64,000 bases of DNA from Neodiprion pinetum (lineage: Eukaryota > Arthropoda > Insecta > Hymenoptera > Diprionidae), in contig NC_060233.1 in the NCBI RefSeq assembly GCF_021155775.2, forward strand, positions 20,582,956-20,646,955, given 5' to 3'. Under the pieces are notes generated by a model that searched no databases, had not been told where the DNA came from, and worked only from the letters and a program-made list of their open reading frames with translations. Below, piece by piece: positions 1-13,146 of the stretch. The position numbers were made by a program, and so were the translations under genes. Each line of letters opens with the position of its first letter. Position 1 is the first letter of the stretch.

Positions 1-1199
1 AAAATAAAACATTATTGTGGATAGAAAAATTATAAAAAAATGAAATAAATTGAAAAATAAGCAAACAAATAAAAAATTCGGAATTTTTCCGATGATTATA
101 CATAATTTTAGAAAATTGAAAGATTGTGGAAAAAATTTTTTTTTTCAATACCTTTTTTTTAAAAAGTAAATTGAAAATCATAATCAACATATATACATTC
201 ATATATACATGTATATATATATGATATATATGTATCTATATATTTATATATATTTATATCATACACTAATATAATAGAATATAAATAAAGGTAATTAAGG
301 TAAATAATGTGATAAAATAAAAGATGATTGTGAATTAAAAAATTATAAAAAAATAAAATGAATTGAAAAATAAGCAAATAAATAAAAATATCCAGGATTT
401 TTCTAATAATTATACATAATTTTAAAAATATGAAATATTGTCGAAAAAGATTTTTTTTATCAATTTCCCTCTTTTAAGAAGTGAACTGAAAATCATAATA
501 TGCATATATATATTCGAATATGTACATATATACATACATATATATAATTATATATATGTATATATGAATTTATATATATTCATATCATACATGATTATAT
601 TAAAATATAAATGAAGGTAATAGAGGTAAATAGTGTAATAAAATGAAGAATAATAAAGAACGTAAAAAATTACAAAAAAATGAAATAAAATAAAAAATAA
701 GCGAATAAATAAAAAAATTCGGGATTTTTCCGATAATCATACATAATTTTCAAAAATTGAAAGATTGTGGAAAAAATTTTTTTTTTCAATTCCTTTTTTT
801 TTAAAAGTATATTGAAAATCATAATCAACATATATACATTCATATATATATGTATATATATATGATATATATGTATGTATATATTCATATATATTTATAT
901 CATACACTAATATAATAGAATATAAATAAAGGTAATTGAGGTAAATAATGTAATAAAATGAAGAATGATTGTAAATAGAAAAATGATGAAAAAATTGAAT
1001 AAAAAAAAAAAATAAGCGAATAATTAAAAATATTTGGGATTTTTCTGATAATTATACGTAATTTCAAGAAATTGAAATCTTGTGGAAAAAATTTTTTTTC
1101 TTTCAATTTCTCTTTTTTTGAAATTAAATTGAAGATTATAATATACATGTATATCCATGTATATATGTATACATACATATATATATATATATATATATG

Positions 1200-1203
<4 letters not shown>

Positions 1204-1247
<44 letters not shown>
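1204..1247. repeat. (TA)n microsatellite tract
   Basis: Almost uninterrupted TA run in the spacer of one satellite monomer. Confidence 0.9.
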
Positions 1248-1249
<2 letters not shown>

Positions 1250-1544
1250 TATATATGTATATATATATTTATATTATACATTAATATAATAAAATATAAA
1301 TGAAGGTAATTAAGGTAAATAATGTGATGAAATAAAAAATAATTGTGAATGGAATAAAATTATAAAAAAACGAAATAAAATGAAAAATAAGCGAATAATT
1401 AAAAATATTTAGGATTTTTTCAATAATTATACATAATTTTGAAAAATTAAAATAATGTGAGAAAAATTTTTTCTTTCAATTTTTCATTCTTCAAAATTGA
1501 ATTGGAAATTATAATATACATATGTATATATATTCATATATATT

Positions 1545-1580
<36 letters not shown>

Positions 1581-1898
1581 CATATATATGTATATATGTA
1601 TTTATATATATTCGTATTATACATTAATATAATAGAAAATAAATTAAGGTAATTGAGGTAAATAATGTAATAAAATAATAAATGATAGTGAATGGAAAAA
1701 ATTAGGAAAAAATGAAATAAAATAACAAATGAGCGAATAATTAGAAACATTTACGATTTTTCTGACAATTATACGTAATTTTAAAAAATTGAAATGTTGT
1801 GGAAAAAATTTTTTTTTTTCAATTTCCCTTCTCTTGAAAGTAAATTGAAAATTATAATATACATATATATCCATACATGTATATGTATACATACATTC

Positions 1899-1899
<1 letters not shown>

Positions 1900-1950
<51 letters not shown>
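1900..1950. repeat. (TA)n microsatellite tract
   Basis: Pure TA run of about 50 bp after the monomer landmark acatacattcga. The matching monomer near 5492 has a longer run, so these tracts expand and contract within otherwise near-identical repeats. Confidence 0.9.
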
Positions 1951-1953
<3 letters not shown>

Positions 1954-3098
1954 TATATATATATGTATATATATGTACATATATGTATATATATGTATAT
2001 ATACATATATATGTATATATAAATATATATGTATATATATCTATATATATTTATATTATACATTAATATAATAGAATATAAATTAAGGTAATTGAGGTGA
2101 ATAATGTGATAAAATAAAGAATGATTGTGAATAGAAAAATCATAAAAAATTTGAATGAAAAAAAAATAAGCGAATAATTAAAAATATTTGGGATTTTTCT
2201 GATAATTATACGCAATTCCAAGAAATTGAAATCTTGTGGAAAAATTTTTTTTTTTTTAATAACTCTTTTTTTAAAATTAAATTGAAAATTATAATATACA
2301 TATGGTTATGTATATATATATATTTATATATATATATACATGTATATATATATATATATATACATATATATGTATATATATATTTCTATGTATTTATAAT
2401 ATACATTAATATAATAAAATATAAATGGAGGTGATTAAGGTAAATAATGTAATGAAATAAAAAATGATTGTGAATAGTAAAAAATTATAAAAAAACGAAA
2501 TAAAATAAAAAATAATCAAATAATTGAAAATATTCAGGATTTTTCTAATGATTATACATAATTTTGAGAAATTGAAACAATGTGAGGGAAAATTTTTTTT
2601 TCTCAATTTTCCATTTTTCAAAATTAAATTGAAAATTATAATATACATATGTATATATACGTATATACATATATATACATATGAATATACATATATATGT
2701 ATATGTATATTCATATATATTTGTATTATACAATATTATAATAGAATATAAATGAAGGTAATTGAGGTCAATAATGTAATAAAATAAAAAATGATTGTGA
2801 ATGGAAAGAATTATAGGAAAATGAAATGAAATGAAAAATAAGCGAATAATTGAAAATATTTACGATTTTCCTGATAATCATACATAATTTTAAAAAATTG
2901 GAATACTGTAAGAAAAATTTTTTTTTTGATTTTTCATTTTTTAAAATTAAATTAAAAATAATGATATACATATGTAGATATATAAATATACATACATATA
3001 TATATATATACATATATATGTATATATGTATTTATATATATTCGTATTATACATGAATATAATAGAAAATAAATTAAGGTAATTGAGGTAAATAATGT

Positions 3099-3653
3099 GA
3101 TAAAATTATAAATGATGGTGAATGGAAAAAATTAGGAAAAAATGAAATAAAATAACAAATAGGCGAATAATTGAAAATATTTACGATTTTTCTAAAAATT
3201 ATACTTAATTTTAAAAAATTGAAATATGGTGGAAAAAATTTTTTTTTTCAATTTCCCTTCTCTTAAAAGTAAATTGAAAATTATAATATACATATATATA
3301 CATATATGTATATGTATACATACATTTATATATATATATATATATACATATATATGTATATATATATTTATATGTATTTATATGATACATTATTATAATA
3401 AAATATAAATGGAGGTAATTAGGGTGAATAATGTAATGAAATAAAAAATGATTGTGAATAGAAAAAAATTATAAAAAAACGAAATAAAATAAAAAATAAG
3501 CAAATAATCAAAAATATTCAGGATTTTTCTAATAATTATACATAATTTTGAAAAATTGAAATAATGTGAGGAAAATTTTTTTTTTCAATTTTTCATTCTT
3601 CAAAATTAAATTGGAAATTATAATATACGCATGTATATATATTTATATATATT

Positions 3654-3691
<38 letters not shown>

Positions 3692-4004
3692 CATATATAT
3701 GTATTTATATATTTATATGTATTTATATTATACATTGATATAATAAAATATAAATGGAGGTAACTGAGGTGAATAATGTAATAAAATAATAAATGATAGT
3801 GAATGAAAACAATTATAAAAAAATGAAATGAAACAAAAAATAAGCGAATAATTGAAAATATTTACGATTTTTCTGACAATTATACGTAATTTTAAAAAAT
3901 TGAAATATTGTGGAAAAATTTTTTTTTTTCAATTTCCCTTCTCTTAAAAGTAAATTGAAAATTATAATATACATATATATCCGTATATGTATATGTGAAC
4001 ATAC

Positions 4005-4088
<84 letters not shown>

Positions 4089-4550
4089 GTACATATATGT
4101 ATATATATATATACATATATATATATATAAATATATATGTATATATATATTTATACATATTTATATTATACAATAATATAATAAAATATGAATGAAGGTA
4201 ATTGAGGTTAATAATGTCATGATATGAAAAATGATTGTGAATGGAAAAAATTATAGGAAAATGAAATAAAATGAAAAATAAGCGAATAATCAAAAATATT
4301 CAGGATTTTTCTAATGATTATACATAATTTTGAAAAATTGAAACAATGTGAGGGAAAATTTTTTTTTCTCAATTTTCCATTTTCCAAAATTAAATTGAAA
4401 ATTATAATATACATATGTATATATACGTATATACATATATATACATATGAATATACATATATATGTATATGTATATTCATATATATTTGTATTATACAAT
4501 AATATGATAGAATATAAATGAAGGTAATTGAGGTCAATAATGTAATAAAA
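3099..4550 (+). repeat. Higher-order satellite repeat, copy A (copy B 5718-7157)
   Basis: A run of about four monomers recurs almost unchanged 2619 bp downstream. The offset falls to about 2607 bp after a TA tract near 4020-4080 that is shorter in the second copy. Monomer order and private substitutions are the same in both copies, so this is duplication of a multi-monomer block. Other long-range pairs read by eye are 1612-2090 with 5204-5690, and 410-1240 with 18070-19230. Confidence 0.85.
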
Positions 4551-5490
4551 TAATAATTGATAGTGAATGAAAAAAATTATAAAAAAATGAGATAAAATAA
4601 AAAATAAGCGAATAATTGAAAATATTTACTATTTTTCTGACAATTATACGTAATTTTAAAGAATTGAAATATTGTGGAAAAAATTTTTTTTTCCAATTCC
4701 CCTTCACTTAAAAGTGAATTGAAAATCATGATATACATATATATACACATATGTATATGTATACATACATTTATATATATATATATATATATATGTAGAT
4801 ATATGTACATATATGTATATATATGTATATATATATATACATATATATATAAATATATATGTATATATATATTTATACATATTTATATTATACAATAATA
4901 TAATAAAATATAAATGAAGGTAATCAAGGTTAATAATGTCATGAAATAAAAAATGATTGTGAATGGAAAAAATTATAGGAAAATGAACTAAAATGAAAAA
5001 TAAGCGAATAATCAAAAATATTCAGGATTTTTCTGATGATCATACATAATTTTAAAAAATTGGAATAATGTAAGAAAAATTTTTGTTTTGATTTTTCATT
5101 TTTTAAAATTAAATTAAAAATAATGATATACATATGTAGATATATAAATATACATACATATATATATATATACATATATATGTATATATGTATTTATATA
5201 TATTCGTATTATACATTAATATAATAGAAAATAAATTAAGGTAATTGAGGTGAATAATGTAATAAAATAATAAATGATAGTGAATGGAAAAAATCAGGAA
5301 AAAATGAAATAAAATAACAAATGAGCGAATAATTGAAAATATTTACGATTTTTCTGACAATTATACGTAATTTTAAAAAATTGAAATGTTGTGGAAAAAA
5401 TTTTTTTTTTTCAATTTCCCTTCTCTTGAAAGTAAATTGAAAATTATAATATACATATATATCCATACATGTATATGTATACATACATTC

Positions 5491-5491
<1 letters not shown>

Positions 5492-5554
<63 letters not shown>
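5492..5554. repeat. (TA)n microsatellite tract
   Basis: TA run of about 60 bp, the counterpart of the shorter tract at 1900-1950 in a duplicated monomer. Confidence 0.9.
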
Positions 5555-5560
<6 letters not shown>

Positions 5561-5717
5561 GAGTATATATATATGTATATATATGTACATATATGTATAT
5601 ATATGTATATATACATATATATGTATATATAAATATATATGTATATATATCTATATATATTTATATTATACATTAATATAATAGAATATAAATTAAGGTA
5701 ATTGAGGTAAATAATGT

Positions 5718-6272
5718 GATAAAATTATAAATGATAGTGAATGGAAAAACTTAGGAAAAAATGAAATAAAATAACAAATAGGCGAATAATTGAAAATATT
5801 TACGATTTTTCTAAAAATTATACGTAATTTTAAAAAATTGAAATATGGTGGAAAAAATTTTTTTTTTCAATTTCCCTTCTCTTAAAAGTAAATTGAAAAT
5901 TATAATATACATATATATACATATATGTATATGTATACATACATTTATATATATATATATATATACATATATATGTATATATATATTTATCTGTATTTAT
6001 ATGATACATTATTATAATAAAATATAAATGGAGGTAATTAGGGTGAATAATGTAATGAAATAAAAAATGATTGTGAATAGAAAAAAATTATAAAAAAACG
6101 AAATAAAATAAAAAATAAGCAAATAATCAAAAATATTCAGGATTTTTCTAATAATTATACATAATTCTGAAAAATTGAAATAATGTGAGGAAAATTTTTT
6201 TTTTCAATTTTTCATTCTTCAAAATTAAATTGGAAATTATAATATACACATGTATATATATTTATATATATT

Positions 6273-6310
<38 letters not shown>

Positions 6311-6623
6311 CATATATATGTATTTATATATTTATATGTATTTATATTATACATTGATATAATAAAATATAAATGGAGGTAACTGAGGTAAATAATGTAA
6401 TAAAAAGATAAATGATAGTGAATGAAAACAATTATAAAAAAATGAAATGAAACAAAAAATAAGCGAATAATTGAAAATATTTACGATTTTTCTGACAATT
6501 ATACGTAATTTTAAAAAATTGAAATATTGTGGAAAAATTTTTTTTTTTCAATTTCCCTTCTCTTAAAAGTAAATTGAAAATTATAATATACATATATATC
6601 CGTATATGTATATGTGAACATAC

Positions 6624-6695
<72 letters not shown>

Positions 6696-7157
6696 GTACA
6701 TATATGTATATATATATATACATATATATATATATAAATATATATGTATATATATATTTATACATATTTATATTATACAATAATATAATAAAATATGAAT
6801 GAAGGTAATTGAGGTTAATAATGTCATGATATGAAAAATGATTGTGAATGGAAAAAATTATAGGAAAATGAAATAAAATGAAAAATAAGCGAATAATCAA
6901 AAATATTCAGGATTTTTCTAATGATTATACATAATTTTGAAAAATTGAAACAATGTGAGGGAAAATTTTTTTTTCTCAATTTTCCATTTTCCAAAATTAA
7001 ATTGAAAATTATAATATATATATGTATATATACGTATATACATATATATACATATGAATATACATATATATGTATATGTATATTCATATATATTTGTATT
7101 ATACAATAATATAATAGAATATAAATGAAGGTAATTGAGGTCAATAATGTAATAAAA
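5718..7157 (+). repeat. Higher-order satellite repeat, copy B
   Basis: Near-identical to 3099-4550, with the same monomer order. The main differences are a shortened TA tract and scattered substitutions. It is preceded by a monomer (5204-5690) matching 1612-2090, so the blocks were joined differently in the two places. Confidence 0.85.
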
Positions 7158-8048
7158 TAAAAAATGATTGTGAATGGAAAAAATTATAGGAAAATGAAAT
7201 AAAATGAAAAATAAGCGAATAATCAAAAATATTCAGGATTTTACTAATAATCATACATAATTTTAAAAAATTGAAAATATGTGAGAAAAATTTTTTTTTC
7301 GATTTCCCATTTTTTAAAATCAAATTAAAAATAATGATATACATATGTATATATATAAATATATATACGTAAATATATATATATATACATATATATGTAT
7401 ACTTATATTTATATATATTCGTATTATACATTAATATAATAAAATATAAATTAAGGTAATTAAGGTAAATAATGTGATAAAATACAAAATGATTGTGAAT
7501 AGAAAAATCATAAAAAAATTAAATAAACAAAAAAATAAGCGAATAAATAAAAATATTTGGGATTTTTCTGATAATTATACGTAATTTCAAGAAATTGAAA
7601 TCTTGTGGAAAAAATTTTTTTTTTTCAATTTCTCATTTTTTAAAATTAAATTGAAAATTATAATATACATATGTATATATATATATATATATTTATATAT
7701 ATACATACATGTATATATATGAATATATACATATATATGTATATATATATTTATATGTATTTATATTATACATGAATATAATGAAATATGAATGGAGGTA
7801 ATTAAGGTAAATAATGTGATGAAATAAAAAATGATTGTGAATAGAAAAAATTATAAAAAAATAAAATAAAATAAAAAATAAGCGAATAATTGAAAATATC
7901 TACGATTTTTGTGACAATTATACGTAATTTTAAAAAATCGAAATATTGTGGAAAAAATTTTTTTTTTTGATTTCCCTTCTCTTAAAAGTAAATTGAAAAT
8001 TATAATATACATATATATCCATATATGTATTTGTATACATACATTTAA

Positions 8049-8100
<52 letters not shown>

Positions 8101-8410
8101 GTATATATATATATATGTATATATAAATATATATGTATATATATCCATATATATTTATATTATACAATAATATAATAGAATATGAATTGAGGTAATTGAG
8201 GTAAATAATGTAATAAAACAAAAAATGATTGTGAATAGAAAAATGATAAAAAAATTGAATAAAAAACAAAATAAGCGAATAATTAAAAATATTTGGGATT
8301 TTTCTGATAATTATACGTAATTTCAAGAAATTGAGATCTTGTGAAAAAAAATTTTTTTTTTTCAATTTCTCTTTTTTTAAAATTAAATTGAAAATCATAA
8401 TATACATATG

Positions 8411-8441
<31 letters not shown>

Positions 8442-8687
8442 ATACATGTATATATATATATATATATATACATATATATGTATATATATATTTATATGTA
8501 TTTATATGATACATTAATATAATAAAATATAAATGGAGGTAATTAAGGTAAATAATGTAATGAAATAAAAAATGATTGTAAATAGACAAAAAATTATAAA
8601 AAAAAGAAATAAAATAAAAAATAAGCGAATAATTGAAAATATTTAGAATTTTTCTAATAATTATACATAATTCTGAAAAATTGAAAT

Positions 8688-8691
8688 AATG
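8688..8691. repeat. Target-site duplication of LTR element 1 (aatg)
   Basis: The four bases aatg just before the 5' LTR recur at 16022-16025 just after the 3' LTR. The satellite core (gaaataatgtgag-type sequence) is interrupted exactly here. A 4-bp duplication is usual for Ty3/gypsy integrases. Confidence 0.9.
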
Positions 8692-9128
8692 TGTTACGTC
8701 CTCCAGACTTCATATTCCTTTCCCACGCTCTTAGTTACCTTACGCTCTGTAGTCTACCCTTATCGTTCGCGAGTCAGTAGGTTCTCCTGTAACTCGCGGC
8801 CAGCTCGCCTGCTACATCCGGCAGAAGCAGGCAGATCCATCTCAGCACTCAAGCAAGACACCTATCCCTCTAAACCAAGACCATACCCTTTTTCCCTTGA
8901 CCGACTCCGTTGCATTGACCACTAATAAACAATCATATACTATAAATCGTTTACCTTCCCTTAATACCGATCCCTTTCTATTCCATTCCCTTCCTGCATT
9001 GGGAGTAGTAGCACGCGAGTGCATAGTCGACGTGAACGGACCCTACAATAGCCAAATAACACCTTGGCTGGGCGTGGAGTAAGCTCCGATTACCGCTCAT
9101 CGGAGCCTACGCAATCTACCCCGTAACA
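8692..9128 (+). repeat. 5' LTR of element 1
   Basis: 437 bp, starting TGTTACGTCC and ending CCCCGTAACA, matched by 15585-16021. It contains AATAAA at 8924-8929 and TATAAA at 8941-8946, which may be the polyadenylation signal and TATA box. The inner structure (U3/R/U5) cannot be fixed from sequence alone. Confidence 0.93.
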
Positions 9129-9798
9129 TTTTTGGTGGCAGCGGTTTTGCCCGTCGACCTACCCGTCAGTGCAGTGCTGCATGTTTTCTACGAAAGTGTT
9201 CAGTGCTCAAAATTTCTAACGCCGTATCAATCAGTGATAGCCGTGTTACGAACGAACTCCGGCCCACGAGGTACTGTGACAGGCATGCAGAACCTATTCA
9301 ACTCGCCACGGACACAGGCTCTACAAACAGTCCCCAATTTCAATAACTCCGTCACATTTTGGTACTATTGAAATTCATCGATACGTACGACGTCGAATAA
9401 CTGTGTAGCGAGTGGAAATTCAGTGCGATAGCCAAGTTAAGCCGCACACCGCATCTGAACACATCACCCTTTGAACCGACAAATATTGAATGGACCCTTC
9501 CCGCTCATTCGGACTCCTGCAACCCTGTTGAGACGAGAACCTGGACCCGAAAGTGACATCGCCCTAAGACCTGGATTACCACACTTATTTATCAACACGC
9601 CACGGAGTACCTCATCTATACCCTCCTCGTGCCGACGCATGACGTGTATCGCCTCTTCAAGTTTCACCTGCGTCCAGCTGCCTAGAACCATGATGTACTC
9701 TGTTTTTGCGTTTACCTTCGCCCTGTAAGTCTATTCTAAGTCTTAGTATTAAGTTGATATTTTTATTCCTGTACTTGCAATACCCTGCTTAAATCAAC
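9129..9798 (+). other. Untranslated leader of element 1
   Basis: A 670-bp stretch between the 5' LTR and the gag ATG. It opens with the candidate primer site and has no frame that looks coding. It probably holds the 5' UTR and packaging sequences. Nothing more specific is visible. Confidence 0.6.
9133..9150 (+). promoter_or_regulatory. Candidate primer-binding site of element 1
   Basis: tggtggcagcgg starts 5 bases after the LTR end. It begins TGG, as required to pair with a tRNA 3' CCA. I cannot say which tRNA it matches. Confidence 0.55.
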
Positions 9799-10891
9799 AT
9801 GGCACCAACTAACGAAACCGGTTCAAATTTTTGGTCAGTAAAAGATGTCTTGCCGACAATCCCCCCTTTTGACGGCCACAACATGCCCTTTGACTCATTT
9901 GTAGAACAATTACGTCACGTAGAGACTCTTATAAAAGCTTCGGATAAAATGACTTTTGCCAAATTTGCGCAATCAAAGGTTACAGGCCCCGCATCTCAAT
10001 ATTTAATAGGCATTAACTGTAATGACGTCGAGGACCTCATAACTGCCCTTAGCCGAGCATACCGCCCGGATATCCCCATACGCCAGTTATCCGCTCAATT
10101 AGATAGAATTACACAACAACCATATGAGCGCATCATAGATTACTCGTGCAGAATAAGAGCAATATCAAAAGAAATAAGCACAGCAATCATAGCCAAACAC
10201 CCACCAGACTTAGCAACGCTTCTACTGAACGATCTAAAGAAGGATACCTCTAGATCGTTTATTAGAGGGTTTCGGCCAGAATTGGAGTGGAGAATCGCTA
10301 CTATCAGACCATTACCAACCTTCGAAACTGCCGTCAGCATCGCCGAAGGTGAAGAAGCCGAGCTAATTAACCGTCAGATGCAATTCTCTGCACATTATTT
10401 TACCCCCTCTACACCCATGTGTCTGCCGTTACCCCCCCATACTGCTCCTCCGTCTCAGGTGCCCACCGCGGCCTCCTCTATCCCCCCCCCTGATGTCATT
10501 GCCCACACGTGGTTACGTTTATCAACCAGCGCCTCGTACCGAACCCGGAACCTACGCCCAAGCACTCCATCCGAACAACAGTTCTGCTGACCACGTTAAT
10601 GCTCTGCCCAGCACTTGTCAATTTTGTAACCACCAGGGTCACTCCATCACGGAATGTCACCGTTTGCAAAGTAAAAGATATTGTACCAAATGTCGCAGAA
10701 TGGGCCACTTCCACAATGAATGCAACGTAAACCAAGAACTGCACTGCGACAATTGTAATCGCAGAGGCCACACAGTAGACCGATGTAGATCCTTTCCGCG
10801 TAATAACCAAGGCAATGCAGGCTCAAATAAACATTTAAACGGGAACATCGCCCGCGGGGAGAACGCGCCCGCGAGCAATGCAAACAACTAG
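9799..10891 (+). pseudogene. gag: Gag of element 1 (one frameshift in a C run)
   Basis: Gag is the structural protein that packages the element RNA. The ATG at 9799 sits in a good context (caacATGg). The first frame (9799 to about 10480) encodes the helical capsid part. The continuation is in the +1 frame and holds three CX2CX4HX4C zinc knuckles (CQFCNHQGHSITEC, CTKCRRMGHFHNEC, CDNCNRRGHTVDRC) before the stop at 10889-10891. The frames meet at a run of nine Cs (10482-10490) in a proline-rich linker, so a 1-base indel or a sequencing error in the homopolymer is the simplest cause. A programmed +1 shift is less likely because the run lies inside gag. Three knuckles is more than most gypsy Gag proteins have. 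Confidence 0.85.
10834..10873 (+). promoter_or_regulatory. -1 ribosomal frameshift signal (gag to pol) of element 1
   Basis: TTTAAAC at 10834-10840 is read T-TTA-AAC in the zinc-knuckle frame, a canonical slippery heptamer. A -1 slip enters the pol frame, which is open from 10831, while gag stops at 10891. Twelve bases downstream, CGCGGG (10853-10858) can pair with CCCGCG (10868-10873) to form a six-GC-pair stem with a 9-nt loop. The spacer is a little longer than typical. The pairing was read by eye, not folded. Confidence 0.75.
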
Positions 10892-12225
10892 CGTTCCGAT
10901 CTTCAAGTCATATCCTCATAACAGCTTCAGCTGACCCTCCACTAATTTCGATCGACACCCCCGAGCTAATAAAAATATCTACATTTATTATTGACACCGG
11001 TGCAGACGTCAACTTGGTCAAAGAAAGTTCCGTTAGGCCCCTCGTACGACGAACAACCGACGAACGTTTGACGCTGACTGGTATAACAGACAAAAAGACG
11101 CAAACTATCGCAAAAACGGAAATACGTTTTAAAAATAAATCCCATACCTTTCACTTGGTCCCTGACTCGTTTCCGATTCCGCACGACGGCATCTTAGGCC
11201 AGCCCTTCTTACGAAAAGAGAAAGCAACTATTTCTTTCAACTCAAACTCGGTGATGCTTGGATCCTCATCGCCAATCCACTTTAGTAAATTCGATGAACC
11301 CTCGTCCGCGCCCGAAAAAACGCGCGTAATTACAATACAGGCCCGTACCGTGAAAGCCATCCCACTAATAGTTGCGAACCCAGACACTAAAGTAGGTTAC
11401 CTTAAACGCATCGATTTAGGCAACAATGTTCTATGTGGTGAAGCGTTAGTTGAAAACCAGAACGGCATCGCTTACTCGTACGCGTTCAATTGTAACGAAT
11501 CTGCCGTAGAGATAAGACCCCCAACAGTAACCCTAGACGAGTTCGACGAGCCACTCAAATGGGTAAAAAGCGTCAAGAAGCCTAATTCCCGTTTATTACG
11601 ATGGAGCTTAGAACTAGCAGAGTACGACTTTGATACGAAATACAAGTGCGGAAAATCTAATACCAACGCTGATGCTCTGTCCAGGAACGCACCGCCCGAC
11701 ACCGCTCAAATTCTTCCCATAGATGCAAAACGCCCCCGTCCAACGACTGAAGCCTCTAGCGATAAACCAAAAAAACGCACTAAAAAGACTCATCAGTACC
11801 CCAGACGCCCTCGACAGACCACAGACGAGTCCACCAACCCAGCTCCACTGAAACACCCTAAAATCTCACAACCCTGTAAGATGATATACTCCTCTGATGC
11901 CTCTGATTCCTCTGATCTCTCCGACGATGAGTTCAGCGATAAAGAAACTCCGTTGCTCAAAACCCCCCTCGTTACCCCGGCACCGATCCCAGAACATCAC
12001 CAACCTAAACGCCATCGCGAAACAAATTCTTCAACAAATCCTGGGCCTCATAAAAGACCATACCTGAGCTATTTTTCAGATTCTTCCCTTAGCTCGGATG
12101 ACTTACAGACCCCAGAAACTGAATCAGGAACCGATGACCTTTGTCCAACCACCGATTTACCGGGCCCTGCTTATAGCGATTTCCTCATAGAAAGCGAAAC
12201 TTTTCCTCTCATGCGTAATAGACGT

Positions 12226-12640
12226 ATCAAAGAAATAAAAGCTGACCTATTACAGCAAAAGGATAACTTGGCTCATTGCATATCGGCTGACTGCCAAATG
12301 TCAAAAGGAATCGCTTCAGAACTGACAGAACGTAGATTCATGAACCGCGAACAACTTAGAGAATTCGACCCGACTGTGACTGACGTTATTTCTGTGGTAC
12401 ATGGAAACCGGAAAATCTATAACCTAGTTACGAAGTCCAAATACAGCGACAAACCTTTGCCCCACGTTTTTTTTGACACCTTGGTTAACTTTAGGAAAAC
12501 CTTGCAAGAAGATGGCGTAACATCCGTCTCGATACCATTGATAGGTTGCGGACTTGACAAATTAGAATGGAGCGCGGTACGCAGAATGATCCATTACGTT
12601 TTCAAAAATTCGAAAATAAGAATCACCGTTTGCCGCCTCG
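12226..12640 (+). other. Macro domain 1 inside pol of element 1 (TARG1/OARD1-like)
   Basis: About 138 residues with the hallmarks of the ADP-ribosyl-hydrolase macro domains related to TARG1/OARD1 and Poa1. They are AHCISADCQMSKGIA (start of the ADP-ribose pocket), IYNLVTKSKYSDKP, SIPLIGCGLDKLEW (12532 onward, phosphate-loop GCGLD at 12544-12558), and a C-terminal ITVC strand. In this family the Lys of the (L/V)TK motif and the Asp of GCGLD are catalytic, and both are present. The likely role is binding ADP-ribose or removing it from modified macromolecules. The reason an LTR element would carry it is inference: possibly to counter host ADP-ribosylation. The family call is strong, the activity untested. 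Confidence 0.85.
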
Positions 12641-13146
12641 ACTCTCCGCTTCCTGCCACCGCGCGCCCCTGCATTACACCCCCACCCGTTTATACTAACC
12701 TCCCTGACCCTGTCCCTTCCACATCTGGATTACCCCCCCGCCGCCATCTGCGAAAGGAATCGGAACGTCCGACTAAACCTGCAGTACCTCGTCCGATTCC
12801 ACCTCCACCCCCACCCACTGACGTCATCATGCCCTCCCCTGTCGGGCCTACGCGTCCCGATAGGAGATACCCCCCCGCTACTTCCAGGCCGACGAACCCT
12901 TCCTTACACTCCTGTTCCCCTCCCCCCTCGCCCCTCCCGCCCACCTCTGATAACGACGACAGTTCCGACTTGCTCACAGACGCTGAATACTATACGTGCA
13001 CTCAACAATTCGACTCCCATATGGAAATTACTGACCATAACCATGACAGTGCTCTCAACACTAACGATGATCAAATTAATGACCCTCACGGTTTCGCATA
13101 TTTTATTGACAACTTGGACGACATACCAGTATCGGACAATGTCAAA

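Larger units (their letters stand above)
1..8691 (+). repeat. AT-rich satellite array, block 1
   Basis: Head-to-tail monomers of about 320-440 bp, all in one orientation. Each has a conserved core of roughly 220 bp with recurring landmarks: gaaggtaattgaggtaaat, ataagcgaataatt, gatttttctgataattat, an A5-T9 tract (gaaaaaatttttttt), and attgaaaattataatatac. A spacer built from TA and CATATATG-type repeats follows, and its length varies most between monomers. At least four monomer types can be told apart by the sequence around the A/T tract, for example ctcaattttccattt, caatttcccttctctt, caatttctcattttt and gatttttcatttttt. The many short open frames here are Tyr/Ile-rich products of the TA repeats and show no coding signal. 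Confidence 0.93.

Noticed and set aside
159..8600. Many open frames of 60-145 codons in the satellite, rich in Tyr, Ile, Phe and Lys
   Set aside because: They are translations of TA/CATATA repeats and A/T tracts, recur with the monomer in several frames and both strands, and show no codon bias. Not genes.
8842..9082. Short open frames on both strands inside the LTRs of element 1 (also 15735-15975)
   Set aside because: Identical in both LTRs because the LTRs are identical; no homology or start context. LTR sequence only.
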